Shown here: positions 1 through 6,115 of the stretch, piece by piece
Numbering within the stretch: the stretch's first letter is position 1
How the letters are laid out: every line of letters begins with the position of its first letter
Assembly: GCA_002402755.1 (NCBI GenBank)
Contig: DHGK01000071.1
Location: 1-12,155, forward strand
Direction of reading: 5' to 3'
Origin: Planctomycetes bacterium UBA4800
GTDB taxonomy: Bacteria; Planctomycetota; UBA8108; UBA8890; UBA8898
DNA: 12,155 nt
Position numbers and translations under genes: made by a program
The notes under the pieces: model-generated
What the model was told of the DNA's origin: nothing
Databases searched by the model: none
What the model saw: only the letters and a program-made list of their open reading frames with translations

Positions 1-95
1 GCCGCGCGAACCGCGGCCGAAAGAAGAAGAGCCGCCGGCGCCCAGGCCGCAACCGCGCGGAGCTGTTTCCCTCGGGTCTCACGTCTCTCGTTCAT
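1..95 (-). CDS. N-terminus of an exported protein, cut by the window edge
   Basis: An open frame runs off the left edge. Starting from the ATG at 95, its first 31 codons give a charged N-region (NERRETRGKQLR) followed by a hydrophobic stretch (AVAAWAPAALLLSAAVRA). This is the layout of a Sec signal peptide, with a plausible cleavage site after VRA at the very edge. The frame lies on the same strand as the two glycoside hydrolase genes upstream and about 100 bases past the stop of the second, so it may be a third member of their operon. No clear ribosome binding site precedes 95. In-frame ATGs at 116 and 137 are alternatives; 137 has GAGG nine bases upstream but makes an unusually long N-region. 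A TACAAT at 120-115 could be a -10 element, but no convincing -35 was found. The mature protein is not visible, so no function can be given. Confidence 0.45.
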   Translation of the reverse strand, partial: MNERRETRGKQLRAVAAWAPAALLLSAAVRA

Positions 96-196
96 CGCGC
101 ACCACGCCCGGTTCATTGTACATCGGACGCGCGTCATGCATCGCGGCCTCTTCCTCGCGCCTCGCTCGCCCGGCACGATCGGGACGAATGCGCGGC

Positions 197-2371
197 TCAA
201 GGCAGCCGCGCCGGGCCGACCTCGACGATCAGCGGCCAGTCCCGCACATGGATCCCGCGTACCAGCCCGGCGCCGGGATCGGCCGCAAGCTCGTGACGCA
301 TTCCGTTGAGCGTGTCGATGGCGTGCGCGGCGCCGTACCGCGCGGCCGGCACGGCCAGGTCCACGACGTGCTCGCGCGAGGAGTCATCCACGGCCTCGCC
401 CGCAAGCCACAGGGCGACGAGCAGGTCGCCGTCGCCGCGCTCGAACGCGTACCACTCGAGATCCTCGTGCGGGGGCGAGATGCACACCTCGGCCGAGGAC
501 GGCCGCACATCTTCGAGCGCCGTCGAGAGCGTGCGGAGCACGTAGTAGATGGGCTGAGGCTGCGTCGGGCTGATCGGGTCGGCCGAGAACGTGTTGCGAA
601 AGAGGCTCACGTCGCGGCTCGTCATCTGCGTCTGGAAGGTCTCGTTCCAGAAGCTGTGGACGCCCAGCGCCACGTTGACGGCGGTGAATCGCGCCGCGAT
701 CTTCGCCTTCTGCAACTCCGTGAAGCGATGCGGATCGCGGGACGCCGGCGGGTACGGCGCGAACCAGCTCCATTCGGTCGCCATCAGTTCGCCCCGGAAG
801 CCGAGCGGCTCGAGGCGCTCCCTGAGAGAGGCGATGCGCTGCGGATAGTCGCGGATGTCCTGGGGGTCCACGTGGTAGTACGGGTGGAACCCGACCACGT
901 CCACAAGGCCCTTGAGCGCCCGGACCCATTCCTCGATCAGGTCGGCGCTCAACCCCGAGGTCGATCCCATGACGATCCGGGCATCCGGGTATTCCTCGCG
1001 AATGACGGCCGCCGTGGGGGCGGCCAGCCGCGCGTAGTGCGCGCGATGCTCCTCCGCCTTCTCGGGGGGCACCGGCACGTTCCACTCGTTCCAGATCTCG
1101 AAGTACCGCACCCGGTCCTTGAAATGCCGCACCATGTAGCGCACGTAGTCGAGCCACGCCGCGAAGTACTCGGGCTGCGTCGCCGGGTCGGGCCACGGCG
1201 GCGAGTTGAAGTACGTCTCGACGAGGTCGCGGTTGCGCTCGATCCGCCGCGGCTCGGGCGCGTGCAGCCAGTTGCCCTTGTCCAGCACGAGAACGACCTC
1301 AAGCCCGTGCCGGACCGCCTCCGTGATCGCCGCATCGGTGCGGGGATCGACGGCGAGCACTCCCTTCTCGCGCTCGACGTACGCCCACTGGAGCGCGCTC
1401 ATGTCGTAGCCGACGCGCATCCACTTGAATCCGAGATCGTACTGCACAGGCCAGAGCATGTCCTGCGTGAAGCGATCCATGCCGTACCCCAGGTGCGTCG
1501 AGGACACCGTCACGCCCGCGCCGCGCGAATGCAGGGCGAGGTTCGCGCCGGCGCTCGACAGCACCTCGACCTCCGCGATCGAGAAGCAGTGGCCGAAGGT
1601 CAGGACCTCCGGGAACTCCTCGCCGATGATCCGGATCTGCTTGGCGCGGCGCGGCTCGAACCGAACATCGAGCGGCGCCATGCCCGGATCGGGAGCGAGA
1701 CTGTCGGTGCGATACACGGTCTCCCACCGGCGCGCATCGCAGCTTGTCTGCACCTCGATCTTCCGGGGCAGCGCCTGCCCGACGGGCAGGACATCCTCCA
1801 TGGTCTCCCACGGCACGGGCGCGTAGCCGCGCAGGCCTTTCCTGCACGGGACGAGCCGCACGGCGCAGACCTCGGCCTCGGCCGGCAGATCGATGCGAAT
1901 CCACACGGGCTCGACATCGGCCTCGATCTGGCCACGGCTGCACCAGCACGTCTCGGGGTCGCCGTCAAGCAAGTGGACGCAGAGAAGCGGCTGGTCGTCG
2001 ATGCGCAGCGACCGCGGCTCGCGCGCCGGCGTCGAGCCGAGAAGGTTGTTCTTTATCTCCCACGATTTCTTCGGGACGATCTTCTCGCCGCCACCGGCCC
2101 CGCGCTGCCACACGAGATCTGGTATGAAGTCGGGGCTCACGCCGTAGACATAGGTGTAGCCGAACGCGTGAACCGGCGCGCCCGCGCAGCGGGCCTCGAC
2201 GGTCGCGAAGTCTTCGATGCAGGGCCGGGCGCTCTTCGCGCGCTCTGCCGGAACGTGCGCGCACCCGGCCAAGGCGCCGCCGAGGGCGAGCAGGCCCCCG
2301 CCGATGACCGCGATGCGGCTGACGTGTATACGAAGCGGAGCGAAACGCCTGCGGCGCCGGGGGGACCTCAT
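197..2371 (-). CDS. Lipoprotein glycoside hydrolase: discoidin-like domain plus clan GH-A (GH39-like) barrel
   Basis: The 724-residue protein starts with an Arg-rich N-region, a hydrophobic core and a lipobox LAGC, so Cys37 is the likely lipidated residue and the mature protein is probably membrane-anchored. Residues about 120-272 resemble an F5/8 type C (discoidin) carbohydrate-binding fold: DGDPETCWCS, then the strands WIRIDLP, KIEVQTS and KQIRIIGEEF, ending AEVEVL. Residues about 290-620 look like a TIM barrel of clan GH-A: WMRVGYDMSALQW, then VVLVLDKGN, and FEIWNEWN with Glu429 as probable acid/base. VVGFHPYY follows, then MATEWSW with Glu533 as probable nucleophile. The last 100 residues look like a beta-sandwich. 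The start is set by AAAGGAG nine bases upstream (2381-2387). The gene lies 37 bases after the GH16-type gene, probably in one transcript. A GH39-like xylosidase-type activity is the nearest guess; family and substrate are not certain. Confidence 0.85.
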   Translation of the reverse strand: MRSPRRRRRFAPLRIHVSRIAVIGGGLLALGGALAGCAHVPAERAKSARPCIEDFATVEARCAGAPVHAFGYTYVYGVSPDFIPDLVWQRGAGGGEKIVPKKSWEIKNNLLGSTPAREPRSLRIDDQPLLCVHLLDGDPETCWCSRGQIEADVEPVWIRIDLPAEAEVCAVRLVPCRKGLRGYAPVPWETMEDVLPVGQALPRKIEVQTSCDARRWETVYRTDSLAPDPGMAPLDVRFEPRRAKQIRIIGEEFPEVLTFGHCFSIAEVEVLSSAGANLALHSRGAGVTVSSTHLGYGMDRFTQDMLWPVQYDLGFKWMRVGYDMSALQWAYVEREKGVLAVDPRTDAAITEAVRHGLEVVLVLDKGNWLHAPEPRRIERNRDLVETYFNSPPWPDPATQPEYFAAWLDYVRYMVRHFKDRVRYFEIWNEWNVPVPPEKAEEHRAHYARLAAPTAAVIREEYPDARIVMGSTSGLSADLIEEWVRALKGLVDVVGFHPYYHVDPQDIRDYPQRIASLRERLEPLGFRGELMATEWSWFAPYPPASRDPHRFTELQKAKIAARFTAVNVALGVHSFWNETFQTQMTSRDVSLFRNTFSADPISPTQPQPIYYVLRTLSTALEDVRPSSAEVCISPPHEDLEWYAFERGDGDLLVALWLAGEAVDDSSREHVVDLAVPAARYGAAHAIDTLNGMRHELAADPGAGLVRGIHVRDWPLIVEVGPARLP

Positions 2372-2408
2372 GATCGGACGCTCCTTTCGTTCGCGCGCCG
2401 TCCCGGAA

Positions 2409-4178
2409 TCAAGAACGCCTGGCGTGGACCCGGACGCGGTCCACGTAGAGGTACGAGGGGCTCACGGCCCGGTCGATGGGCCAGCCGCCGCCCATGGCCA
2501 GGTTGACGAGGAGGTACAGCGGCACCTTGGCCTCCTCGGGGGTCTTCTGCCTGAAGACTTCGATGCCGTCGAAGTACCAGACGACGTTCTCCTCGTCGAT
2601 CATCACGCCGTAGTCGTGGAAGCCGGCGGTCATGCCGGGCGCGGTGAAGAGGTCGCCCTGCCCCCAGTGCCTGCCGTCGGGATGCCAGAGGTGCATGTTC
2701 CCGAACATCGCGTTCGGCATCACGCCGTACCACTCGACGACGTCGATCTCGATGTTCGTGCGCGTCTTGTCGGTGAGCGACGGCCGGCCCAGAAGCCAGA
2801 ACGCGGGCCACATGCCCTGGCTCGCGGGGAACTTCGCGCGCATCTCGAAGTACCCGAGCCTCTGCGAGAAGCCGTTGCCCTTCGGGTCCACCGAGGCGAG
2901 GATGCCGGAGCGCCAGGCGCCGCCCGCCTTGGACGCCTCGATGCGCAGGACGCCGTTCTCGACGCTGAACGGGAACCCATCCTTCTGCTCGACGAACCGG
3001 GCATCGCCGAAGTTCTCCTTGGTGGCCGTGAACCAGCGCGTGCCGGGACCGGCCGCGGAGACGGAGAGATCGTCGAACTCCTCGTCGAAGGTCACGACGA
3101 AGCCGTCGAGATCGAGCGCCGGCGCGGGAAGCTCCGGCAAGGGCGCGCCGGCATCGACCTTGAGGATGCCGACCTGACAGCTCGTCGCGCGCTCCTGCCC
3201 CTTCTCCGCAATCGCGCCATCGAGGGCCTCGAGCGCCGGGTGGTCCCATCCGCGGTCGGCGGCCTTCTTGTCGTAGAGCCCGACGACGACCCTGTAGTCG
3301 CCGTCCGGAACGGTCGCGGGGACGAGGACGTTGTACGAGTACTCGACGCGGCCGGACCAGATCGAGGTCGGCGTTCTCGGAGCGTGATCGCTCTGGAAGG
3401 CCATCCGGCCGTCCGATGCCCGGAAGTGGACGAAGGCCAGGAAATCCCTGCCCATCGGCTCGGCCTCCCACCGGAAGGTGATCCGGGCGGAGAAGCCGGG
3501 CCGGCAGGAAGGCGGCGCGACAACCGCCGGCCGGACCGCCGCGCGCCCGCCGACGGCCGCCCCGAGAACCGCTTCCACGTCGTCGATGAAGAGCGCGGCC
3601 GGCCGGTCCTGCGCGGCGAGGCCGTCGCGGCCGATGTTGAGGCCGAAGGCCGCGGCCGGGCCGTGCCACTTGCCGTCGTTCGCGCCGCCCCAGTGCTCGC
3701 CGCCGGCAAGGTCGCGGACGACGAGAACGACTTCCTGCCAGTCGCCGGTCGCGCGAAGCGGCATGCCGCCTGCCTTCTGGTGGCACTGGCCGCTCGCATC
3801 GAGGATGCGCACGCCGATTCGCCGGACGTTCTCCGCCTTCACCCAGAGGCGCAGCTCGCGGAAATCCCTTCCCTTGAGCTCGCCGAGCTCGCGCCAGACG
3901 CCGACGTAGGCGCCGCCGCCGCTGAAGTCGGCCTGGAGCCGGTACGAACGCGCGCCGCCGCGGGCGGCGGCGGCATCGATCGCCGCGCTGCCCTTGGCCC
4001 CCGGGAACTCCTCGCCGCCAACGTAACGCCAGCCTCGAGGTTCCCCCTCGAAGTCATCGATCGCCAACCGGGGAGCGCCGGACTCGGTCTCCGCGGCGCC
4101 GAGAGTTCCCAGGGCGAGAATGCCGGCCGCGAGCGCGACGAGGCGGCGGCGGCGCGTTGTCGATTCCATCGGTCTCAT
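2409..4178 (-). CDS. Secreted three-module GH16-type glycoside hydrolase
   Basis: Starting at 4178 the protein has 589 residues. An Arg-rich N-region and hydrophobic stretch (LVALAAGILALGTLGAAE) form a signal peptide. Residues about 37-207 look like a jelly-roll carbohydrate-binding module (AIDDFEG ... ALFIDDVEAVLG). Residues about 215-345 form a second beta-rich module (FRWEAEPMGRDFLAFVHF ... PDGDYRVVVGLYD). Residues about 360-589 are the GH16 domain: FDEEFDDL, GYFEMRAKFP, MWPAFWLLG, then NIEIDVVEW. The last fits ExDxxE, with Glu477 as nucleophile and Glu482 as acid/base, followed by HDYGVMIDEENVVWYFDG and NLAMGG. GH16 enzymes cleave beta-1,3/1,4-glucans or marine galactans by a retaining mechanism; the substrate here is not evident. 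An upstream in-frame ATG at 4250 was not chosen because it falls in the probable -35 element, whereas 4178 has GGAGG five bases away. First gene of a probable operon. Confidence 0.9.
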   Translation of the reverse strand: MRPMESTTRRRRLVALAAGILALGTLGAAETESGAPRLAIDDFEGEPRGWRYVGGEEFPGAKGSAAIDAAAARGGARSYRLQADFSGGGAYVGVWRELGELKGRDFRELRLWVKAENVRRIGVRILDASGQCHQKAGGMPLRATGDWQEVVLVVRDLAGGEHWGGANDGKWHGPAAAFGLNIGRDGLAAQDRPAALFIDDVEAVLGAAVGGRAAVRPAVVAPPSCRPGFSARITFRWEAEPMGRDFLAFVHFRASDGRMAFQSDHAPRTPTSIWSGRVEYSYNVLVPATVPDGDYRVVVGLYDKKAADRGWDHPALEALDGAIAEKGQERATSCQVGILKVDAGAPLPELPAPALDLDGFVVTFDEEFDDLSVSAAGPGTRWFTATKENFGDARFVEQKDGFPFSVENGVLRIEASKAGGAWRSGILASVDPKGNGFSQRLGYFEMRAKFPASQGMWPAFWLLGRPSLTDKTRTNIEIDVVEWYGVMPNAMFGNMHLWHPDGRHWGQGDLFTAPGMTAGFHDYGVMIDEENVVWYFDGIEVFRQKTPEEAKVPLYLLVNLAMGGGWPIDRAVSPSYLYVDRVRVHARRS

Positions 4179-4181
4179 TCT

Positions 4182-4186
4182 TTCCT
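4182..4186 (-). promoter_or_regulatory. Ribosome binding site of the GH16-type gene
   Basis: Read on the minus strand, GGAGGAAAG sits just before the ATG at 4178. It favours this start over the ATG at 4169, for which the spacing would be about 14 bases, and over the far upstream ATG at 4250. Confidence 0.65.
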
Positions 4187-4188
4187 CC

Positions 4189-4216
4189 GGATCGAGCCAT
4201 GCGGGATCGAGCCATG
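4189..4216. repeat. Tandem 13-bp direct repeat in the GH16 leader
   Basis: GGATCGAGCCATG occurs at 4189-4201 and again at 4204-4216, a 15-base period. The repeat fills most of the inferred untranslated leader between the probable transcription start (about 4214) and the ribosome binding site of the GH16-type gene. It may be a recent slippage duplication or a leader binding site; nothing in the sequence decides between them. Confidence 0.85.
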
Positions 4217-4220
4217 AAGG

Positions 4221-4250
4221 ATGATACGTCGAACGCGGCGACGGATTCAA
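4221..4250 (-). promoter_or_regulatory. Sigma-70-like promoter of the glycoside hydrolase operon
   Basis: On the minus strand, TTGAAT (4250-4245) is followed after 18 bases by TATCAT (4226-4221). The -10 matches TATAAT at five of six bases and the -35 matches TTGACA at four of six. The expected transcription start near 4214 gives a leader of about 36 bases to the ATG at 4178. Confidence 0.5.
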
Positions 4251-4251
4251 C

Positions 4252-4273
4252 GCGCGGCGGTCGCCGGCCGCGC
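4252..4273. repeat. Inverted repeat next to the -35 of the glycoside hydrolase operon
   Basis: GCGCGGC (4252-4258) and GCCGCGC (4267-4273) are perfect 7-bp inverted arms around an 8-base spacer, ending one base before the -35 hexamer. It could be an operator, or a GC-rich hairpin ending the upstream transcript; no T-run follows on the minus strand, so a classical terminator is unlikely. The rest of the 4274-4439 spacer is GC-rich and shows only a GCAGCGCTGC palindrome at 4424-4433. Confidence 0.45.
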
Positions 4274-4439
4274 GGAAGCCACGCGCGAGGACCGTTGATA
4301 CCGTGACCGGAGAACTCCCGAGGCTCCTCCGCCGGTGCGCTCCGCGACGCCGGTCGAGAGCGGCCGGGCCGGGGCGGCGATCGTGATTCCGGCCGGGCAG
4401 CAGGCGGTCGCGGCCGTCGAGTTGCAGCGCTGCGTGGAG

Positions 4440-5180
4440 TTACACGGAAGATGCGACGTCGCGAGCCTGCGCGTAATAACGAAGCACCGATTCTTCGTGC
4501 AGGCGTGCCGGCAGCGTCGATGCATCGAGCGAAGGACCTTCGGCGATGGTGTGCCGCGGAAGATCGGTGTCGACGGCCTTCTCTTCGATGCGGATAGCCG
4601 TCACCAGTCGCGGGGGAACCACGACGCGCGTGCCGCTCGCGAGCTCCACCACGAGGTAGCGGATTTCCCAGGAATCAACGTCGACAATGAAATCCGCGAT
4701 GCGCCCCGCCGCCCCATCGTCGGCCCTGAGCGTGAGTCCGATGACCACGCTCGTTGTGCGCAGGTGCGCATCGAACGGCTTGCCGTTCCTGTTGATCGGC
4801 GCGAAGGCAGGCGTCTCGAGAGCCTCCGGGACCGATGCGAGCGCCTCGCCGGCAAGGACCAGGGTCCAGTTGAACTCCGCTTTCCTCCGCGCCTGTCGCT
4901 GCAGCGCGACCGGCTTGTCCGTCGCGATGTCCGGGCAGTGTCTCACCTGTTCGCGGGTCATGGCGATCGCGATCTTCCGCTGCTCCCCGGCGACGTCTTC
5001 GACGAGTGCCGGCGACAGCAGGACTCTCCTGTTCGGGAACCACCGACCCGTGTCGACGACGAGGTACCGTACACGCCAGTCCGCGTCATCGAAGTACAAC
5101 TCTCGGACCTTGCCGATGTCGCCGTCGACGGCATGGACGGCCCAGCCTGTCAATTCCCTGACGCTTCGTGTCGTACGCAT
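4440..5180 (-). CDS. Protein with two PRC-barrel domains
   Basis: The 246-residue protein contains two PRC-barrel-like units. The first, about residues 3-68, reads SVRELTGWAVHAVDGDIGKVRELYFDD, followed by VRYLVVDTGRW and a strand with RRVLLSP. The second, about residues 140-205, has TTSVVIGLTLRADDG, GRIADFIVDVDSWEIRYLVVE and VVVPPRLV. A charged, partly helical linker joins them. There is no signal peptide or membrane segment, so it is probably cytoplasmic. PRC-barrels occur in photosynthetic reaction centre H subunits, RimM and many stress proteins of unknown role; the fold does not give a biochemical function. The start at 5180 has AAGGGAG six bases upstream, and 5180 begins directly at the first PRC unit. 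It follows the RIC gene on the same strand after 104 bases and may share its NO-responsive promoter, or be separately expressed. Confidence 0.88.
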   Translation of the reverse strand: MRTTRSVRELTGWAVHAVDGDIGKVRELYFDDADWRVRYLVVDTGRWFPNRRVLLSPALVEDVAGEQRKIAIAMTREQVRHCPDIATDKPVALQRQARRKAEFNWTLVLAGEALASVPEALETPAFAPINRNGKPFDAHLRTTSVVIGLTLRADDGAAGRIADFIVDVDSWEIRYLVVELASGTRVVVPPRLVTAIRIEEKAVDTDLPRHTIAEGPSLDASTLPARLHEESVLRYYAQARDVASSV

Positions 5181-5195
5181 GATTCGCTCCCTTCT

Positions 5196-5221
5196 CGATG
5201 CCCGATGAGAATCGGGCATCG
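5196..5221. repeat. Perfect 11-bp inverted repeat between the RIC and PRC-barrel genes
   Basis: CGATGCCCGAT (5196-5206), loop GAGA, then ATCGGGCATCG (5211-5221). The arms match without mismatch. In the transcript running leftwards it forms a strong hairpin ending two bases before the Shine-Dalgarno AAGGGAG (5193-5187) of the PRC-barrel gene. No T-run follows on the minus strand, so it is not a classical terminator for the RIC transcript. T-rich sequence (TTTCTTGTT) follows only on the plus strand. Possible roles are a processing or stabilising element, control of PRC-barrel translation, or a protein-binding operator. Confidence 0.8.
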
Positions 5222-5284
5222 TTTCTTGTTCTCCGCCGGAAATATCCGCGTTCGGTATTCCATGGTCCGCGCTCCTTCTTCGTC

Positions 5285-5947
5285 TCACCCGACCAAGGCC
5301 CGGGGAAAGAGGATGTTGTTCTCCAGATGGATGTGGGCCATCAGCTCGACCTCGAGCGCGGCCAGCGCGCGGTACAGCTCGCGCCAGCTCGCACAGGCGT
5401 GCTCGGGGACCCGGAAGTCATTCGTCAGCGTTCGGATGCGGCGCAGGTTCCGGCCGTGGTCCTCATGCTCCTGGACCATCACCTGCACCGGCATGCGGGC
5501 CATCGGCCCCCGGCCCGAAAGGATGAGCGGGAAGAGAATCTTCTCCTCCTTGACCAGGTGGCTCTCGACGGCTTCACACACATCCGCCAGCAAGTCGGCG
5601 AGACCCTCCGGGCACTCGGGCTTGCCGGCGTGCACCCGCTCCACCCGACGCGAGAGCTCGATCAGCCGCGGGATCTCCTTCCTGAGAGGCGCGTGGTAAC
5701 GGTCGAGGATGTACCGGACAAGCTCCTCGATCGGCCGCCGGTCCCACCGGACATCCTCGTGCGCGCCGCCCGCCGCGGCGCCGATCTCCCGGAGCACGAT
5801 CTCGGGATCGACGTCGCTCTTGGTGCATGCCTGCGCAAGCGACTGCCTCCCGCCGCAGCAGAAATCCAGCCCGAAGCGGTGGAAAACCCCGATCGCGGCA
5901 GGGTTGGCGGTTACCAGTTCGCCCAGAGTAGCGTCTGTGGTCTTCAT
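5285..5947 (-). CDS. ric: RIC-family di-iron iron-sulfur cluster repair protein (YtfE/ScdA/NorA type)
   Basis: RIC proteins repair iron-sulfur clusters damaged by nitric oxide or oxidants, in the cytoplasm. The 220-residue length is that of Escherichia coli YtfE. Residues 1-60 match the ScdA N-terminal domain: LGELVTANPAAIGVFHRFGLDFCCGG, with the adjacent cysteines 30 and 31. Residues about 75-218 are hemerythrin-like. Candidate di-iron ligands are His85, His130, Glu134, His161, His205 and Glu209, in the motifs RYHAPLRKEIP, ESHLVKEE, EHEDHG and HIHLENNILFP; they correspond to the known YtfE ligands shifted by one residue. The start at 5947 has GGAGG six bases upstream; an ATG 45 bases further upstream would only add an Arg-rich tail. 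A sigma-54 promoter and a divergent NorR-type activator gene point to induction by nitric oxide. The symbol follows the family name; ytfE, scdA and norA are synonyms in other species. Confidence 0.93.
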   Translation of the reverse strand: MKTTDATLGELVTANPAAIGVFHRFGLDFCCGGRQSLAQACTKSDVDPEIVLREIGAAAGGAHEDVRWDRRPIEELVRYILDRYHAPLRKEIPRLIELSRRVERVHAGKPECPEGLADLLADVCEAVESHLVKEEKILFPLILSGRGPMARMPVQVMVQEHEDHGRNLRRIRTLTNDFRVPEHACASWRELYRALAALEVELMAHIHLENNILFPRALVG

Positions 5948-5994
5948 GGCGTGCCTCCGTCTCGCGTCTCGTCGACGCCTCTTGATGACCACCC

Positions 5995-6012
5995 AAGCAA
6001 GACCCGTGCCGA
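5995..6012 (-). promoter_or_regulatory. Sigma-54 promoter of the RIC gene
   Basis: On the minus strand the sequence reads CGGCACGGGTCTTGCTT from 6011. It has GG (-24) and GC (-12) separated by the invariant ten bases and agrees with the consensus TGGCACG-N4-TTGCWT at every fixed base except the first. The expected transcription start is near 5985, giving a 38-base leader to the RIC ATG. Genes with such promoters need an AAA+ activator; the adjacent gene encodes one. Confidence 0.85.
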
Positions 6013-6051
6013 GAGCCTAAAGTGAGGTTTTCAAATGGATTGCATGGCAAT

Positions 6052-6068
6052 GTTATCGTATTCGCAAC
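6052..6068. promoter_or_regulatory. Candidate activator site A
   Basis: GTTATCGTATTCGCAAC. First of three 17-bp sequences sharing GTT-N7-TCGCAAC. It is centred at 6060, about 75 bases upstream of the inferred RIC transcription start, in a position suited to an upstream enhancer for a sigma-54 activator. Assignment to the adjacent NorR-type protein is inference. Confidence 0.6.
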
Positions 6069-6077
6069 CAGTTGCTT

Positions 6078-6094
6078 GTTGCGCTTCTCGCAAC
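6078..6094. promoter_or_regulatory. Candidate activator site B (palindromic core)
   Basis: GTTGCGCTTCTCGCAAC. It lies in a perfect inverted repeat, TTGTTGCG (6076-6083), five-base spacer, CGCAACAA (6089-6096), and is the most symmetric of the three sites. It is centred at 6086, about -101 from the RIC start. It overlaps a possible -35 hexamer (TTGCGC, 6079-6084) of the regulator gene. Confidence 0.65.
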
Positions 6095-6107
6095 AATGTT
6101 GTATACA
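6079..6107 (+). promoter_or_regulatory. Possible sigma-70-like promoter of the norR-type gene, leaderless
   Basis: TTGCGC (6079-6084), a 17-base spacer, and TATACA (6102-6107). The hexamers match the consensus only moderately. The expected start of transcription falls at or within about two bases of the ATG at 6116. This would explain the absence of a Shine-Dalgarno sequence there. Confidence 0.35.
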
Positions 6108-6114
6108 TCGCAAC
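6098..6114. promoter_or_regulatory. Candidate activator site C
   Basis: GTTGTATACATCGCAAC. Third site of the GTT-N7-TCGCAAC set, centred at 6106, about -121 from the RIC start. It contains the possible -10 hexamer TATACA of the regulator gene and ends one base before its ATG at 6116, so occupancy would be expected to repress the regulator. Confidence 0.6.
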
Positions 6115-6115
6115 C

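Noticed and set aside
126..135. GACGCGCGTC palindrome before the left-edge gene
   Set aside because: A single short GC palindrome is expected by chance at this base composition, and no promoter geometry supports an operator.
116..2506. A 796-codon open frame on the plus strand opposite the GH-A lipoprotein gene
   Set aside because: It is Arg/Pro/His-rich low-complexity sequence without recognisable motifs, fully antisense to a gene with clear domains, and has no ribosome binding site. Long antisense frames are expected at this GC content.
2217..4217. A 666-codon plus-strand frame opposite the GH16 gene
   Set aside because: Its composition is that of an antisense shadow, and it has no motif, signal or ribosome binding site. 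The GH16 frame carries the catalytic motif.
5196..5232. Rho-independent terminator from the 11-bp hairpin
   Set aside because: The T-rich tail is on the plus strand, while the flanking genes are transcribed from the minus strand, where the hairpin is followed by AGAAGGGAG.
5150..5263. A 37-codon minus-strand frame starting at 5263 with GGAG upstream, overlapping the PRC-barrel start
   Set aside because: It runs through the perfect hairpin and into the PRC-barrel gene in another frame. It has no signal peptide, membrane segment or recognisable motif, so chance is the simplest explanation.
6029..6041. Possible IHF site between the sigma-54 promoter and the activator sites
   Set aside because: TTTCAAATGGATT resembles the IHF consensus, but two or three conserved positions differ. 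The location is right, but the match is too weak to claim.
6076..6096. FNR/DNR-type box reading of the TTGTTGCG/CGCAACAA palindrome
   Set aside because: FNR-family boxes read TTGAT-N4-ATCAA; here the arms are TTGCG/CGCAA with a five-base spacer. The same pattern recurs in the two neighbouring sites, which favours the adjacent activator.
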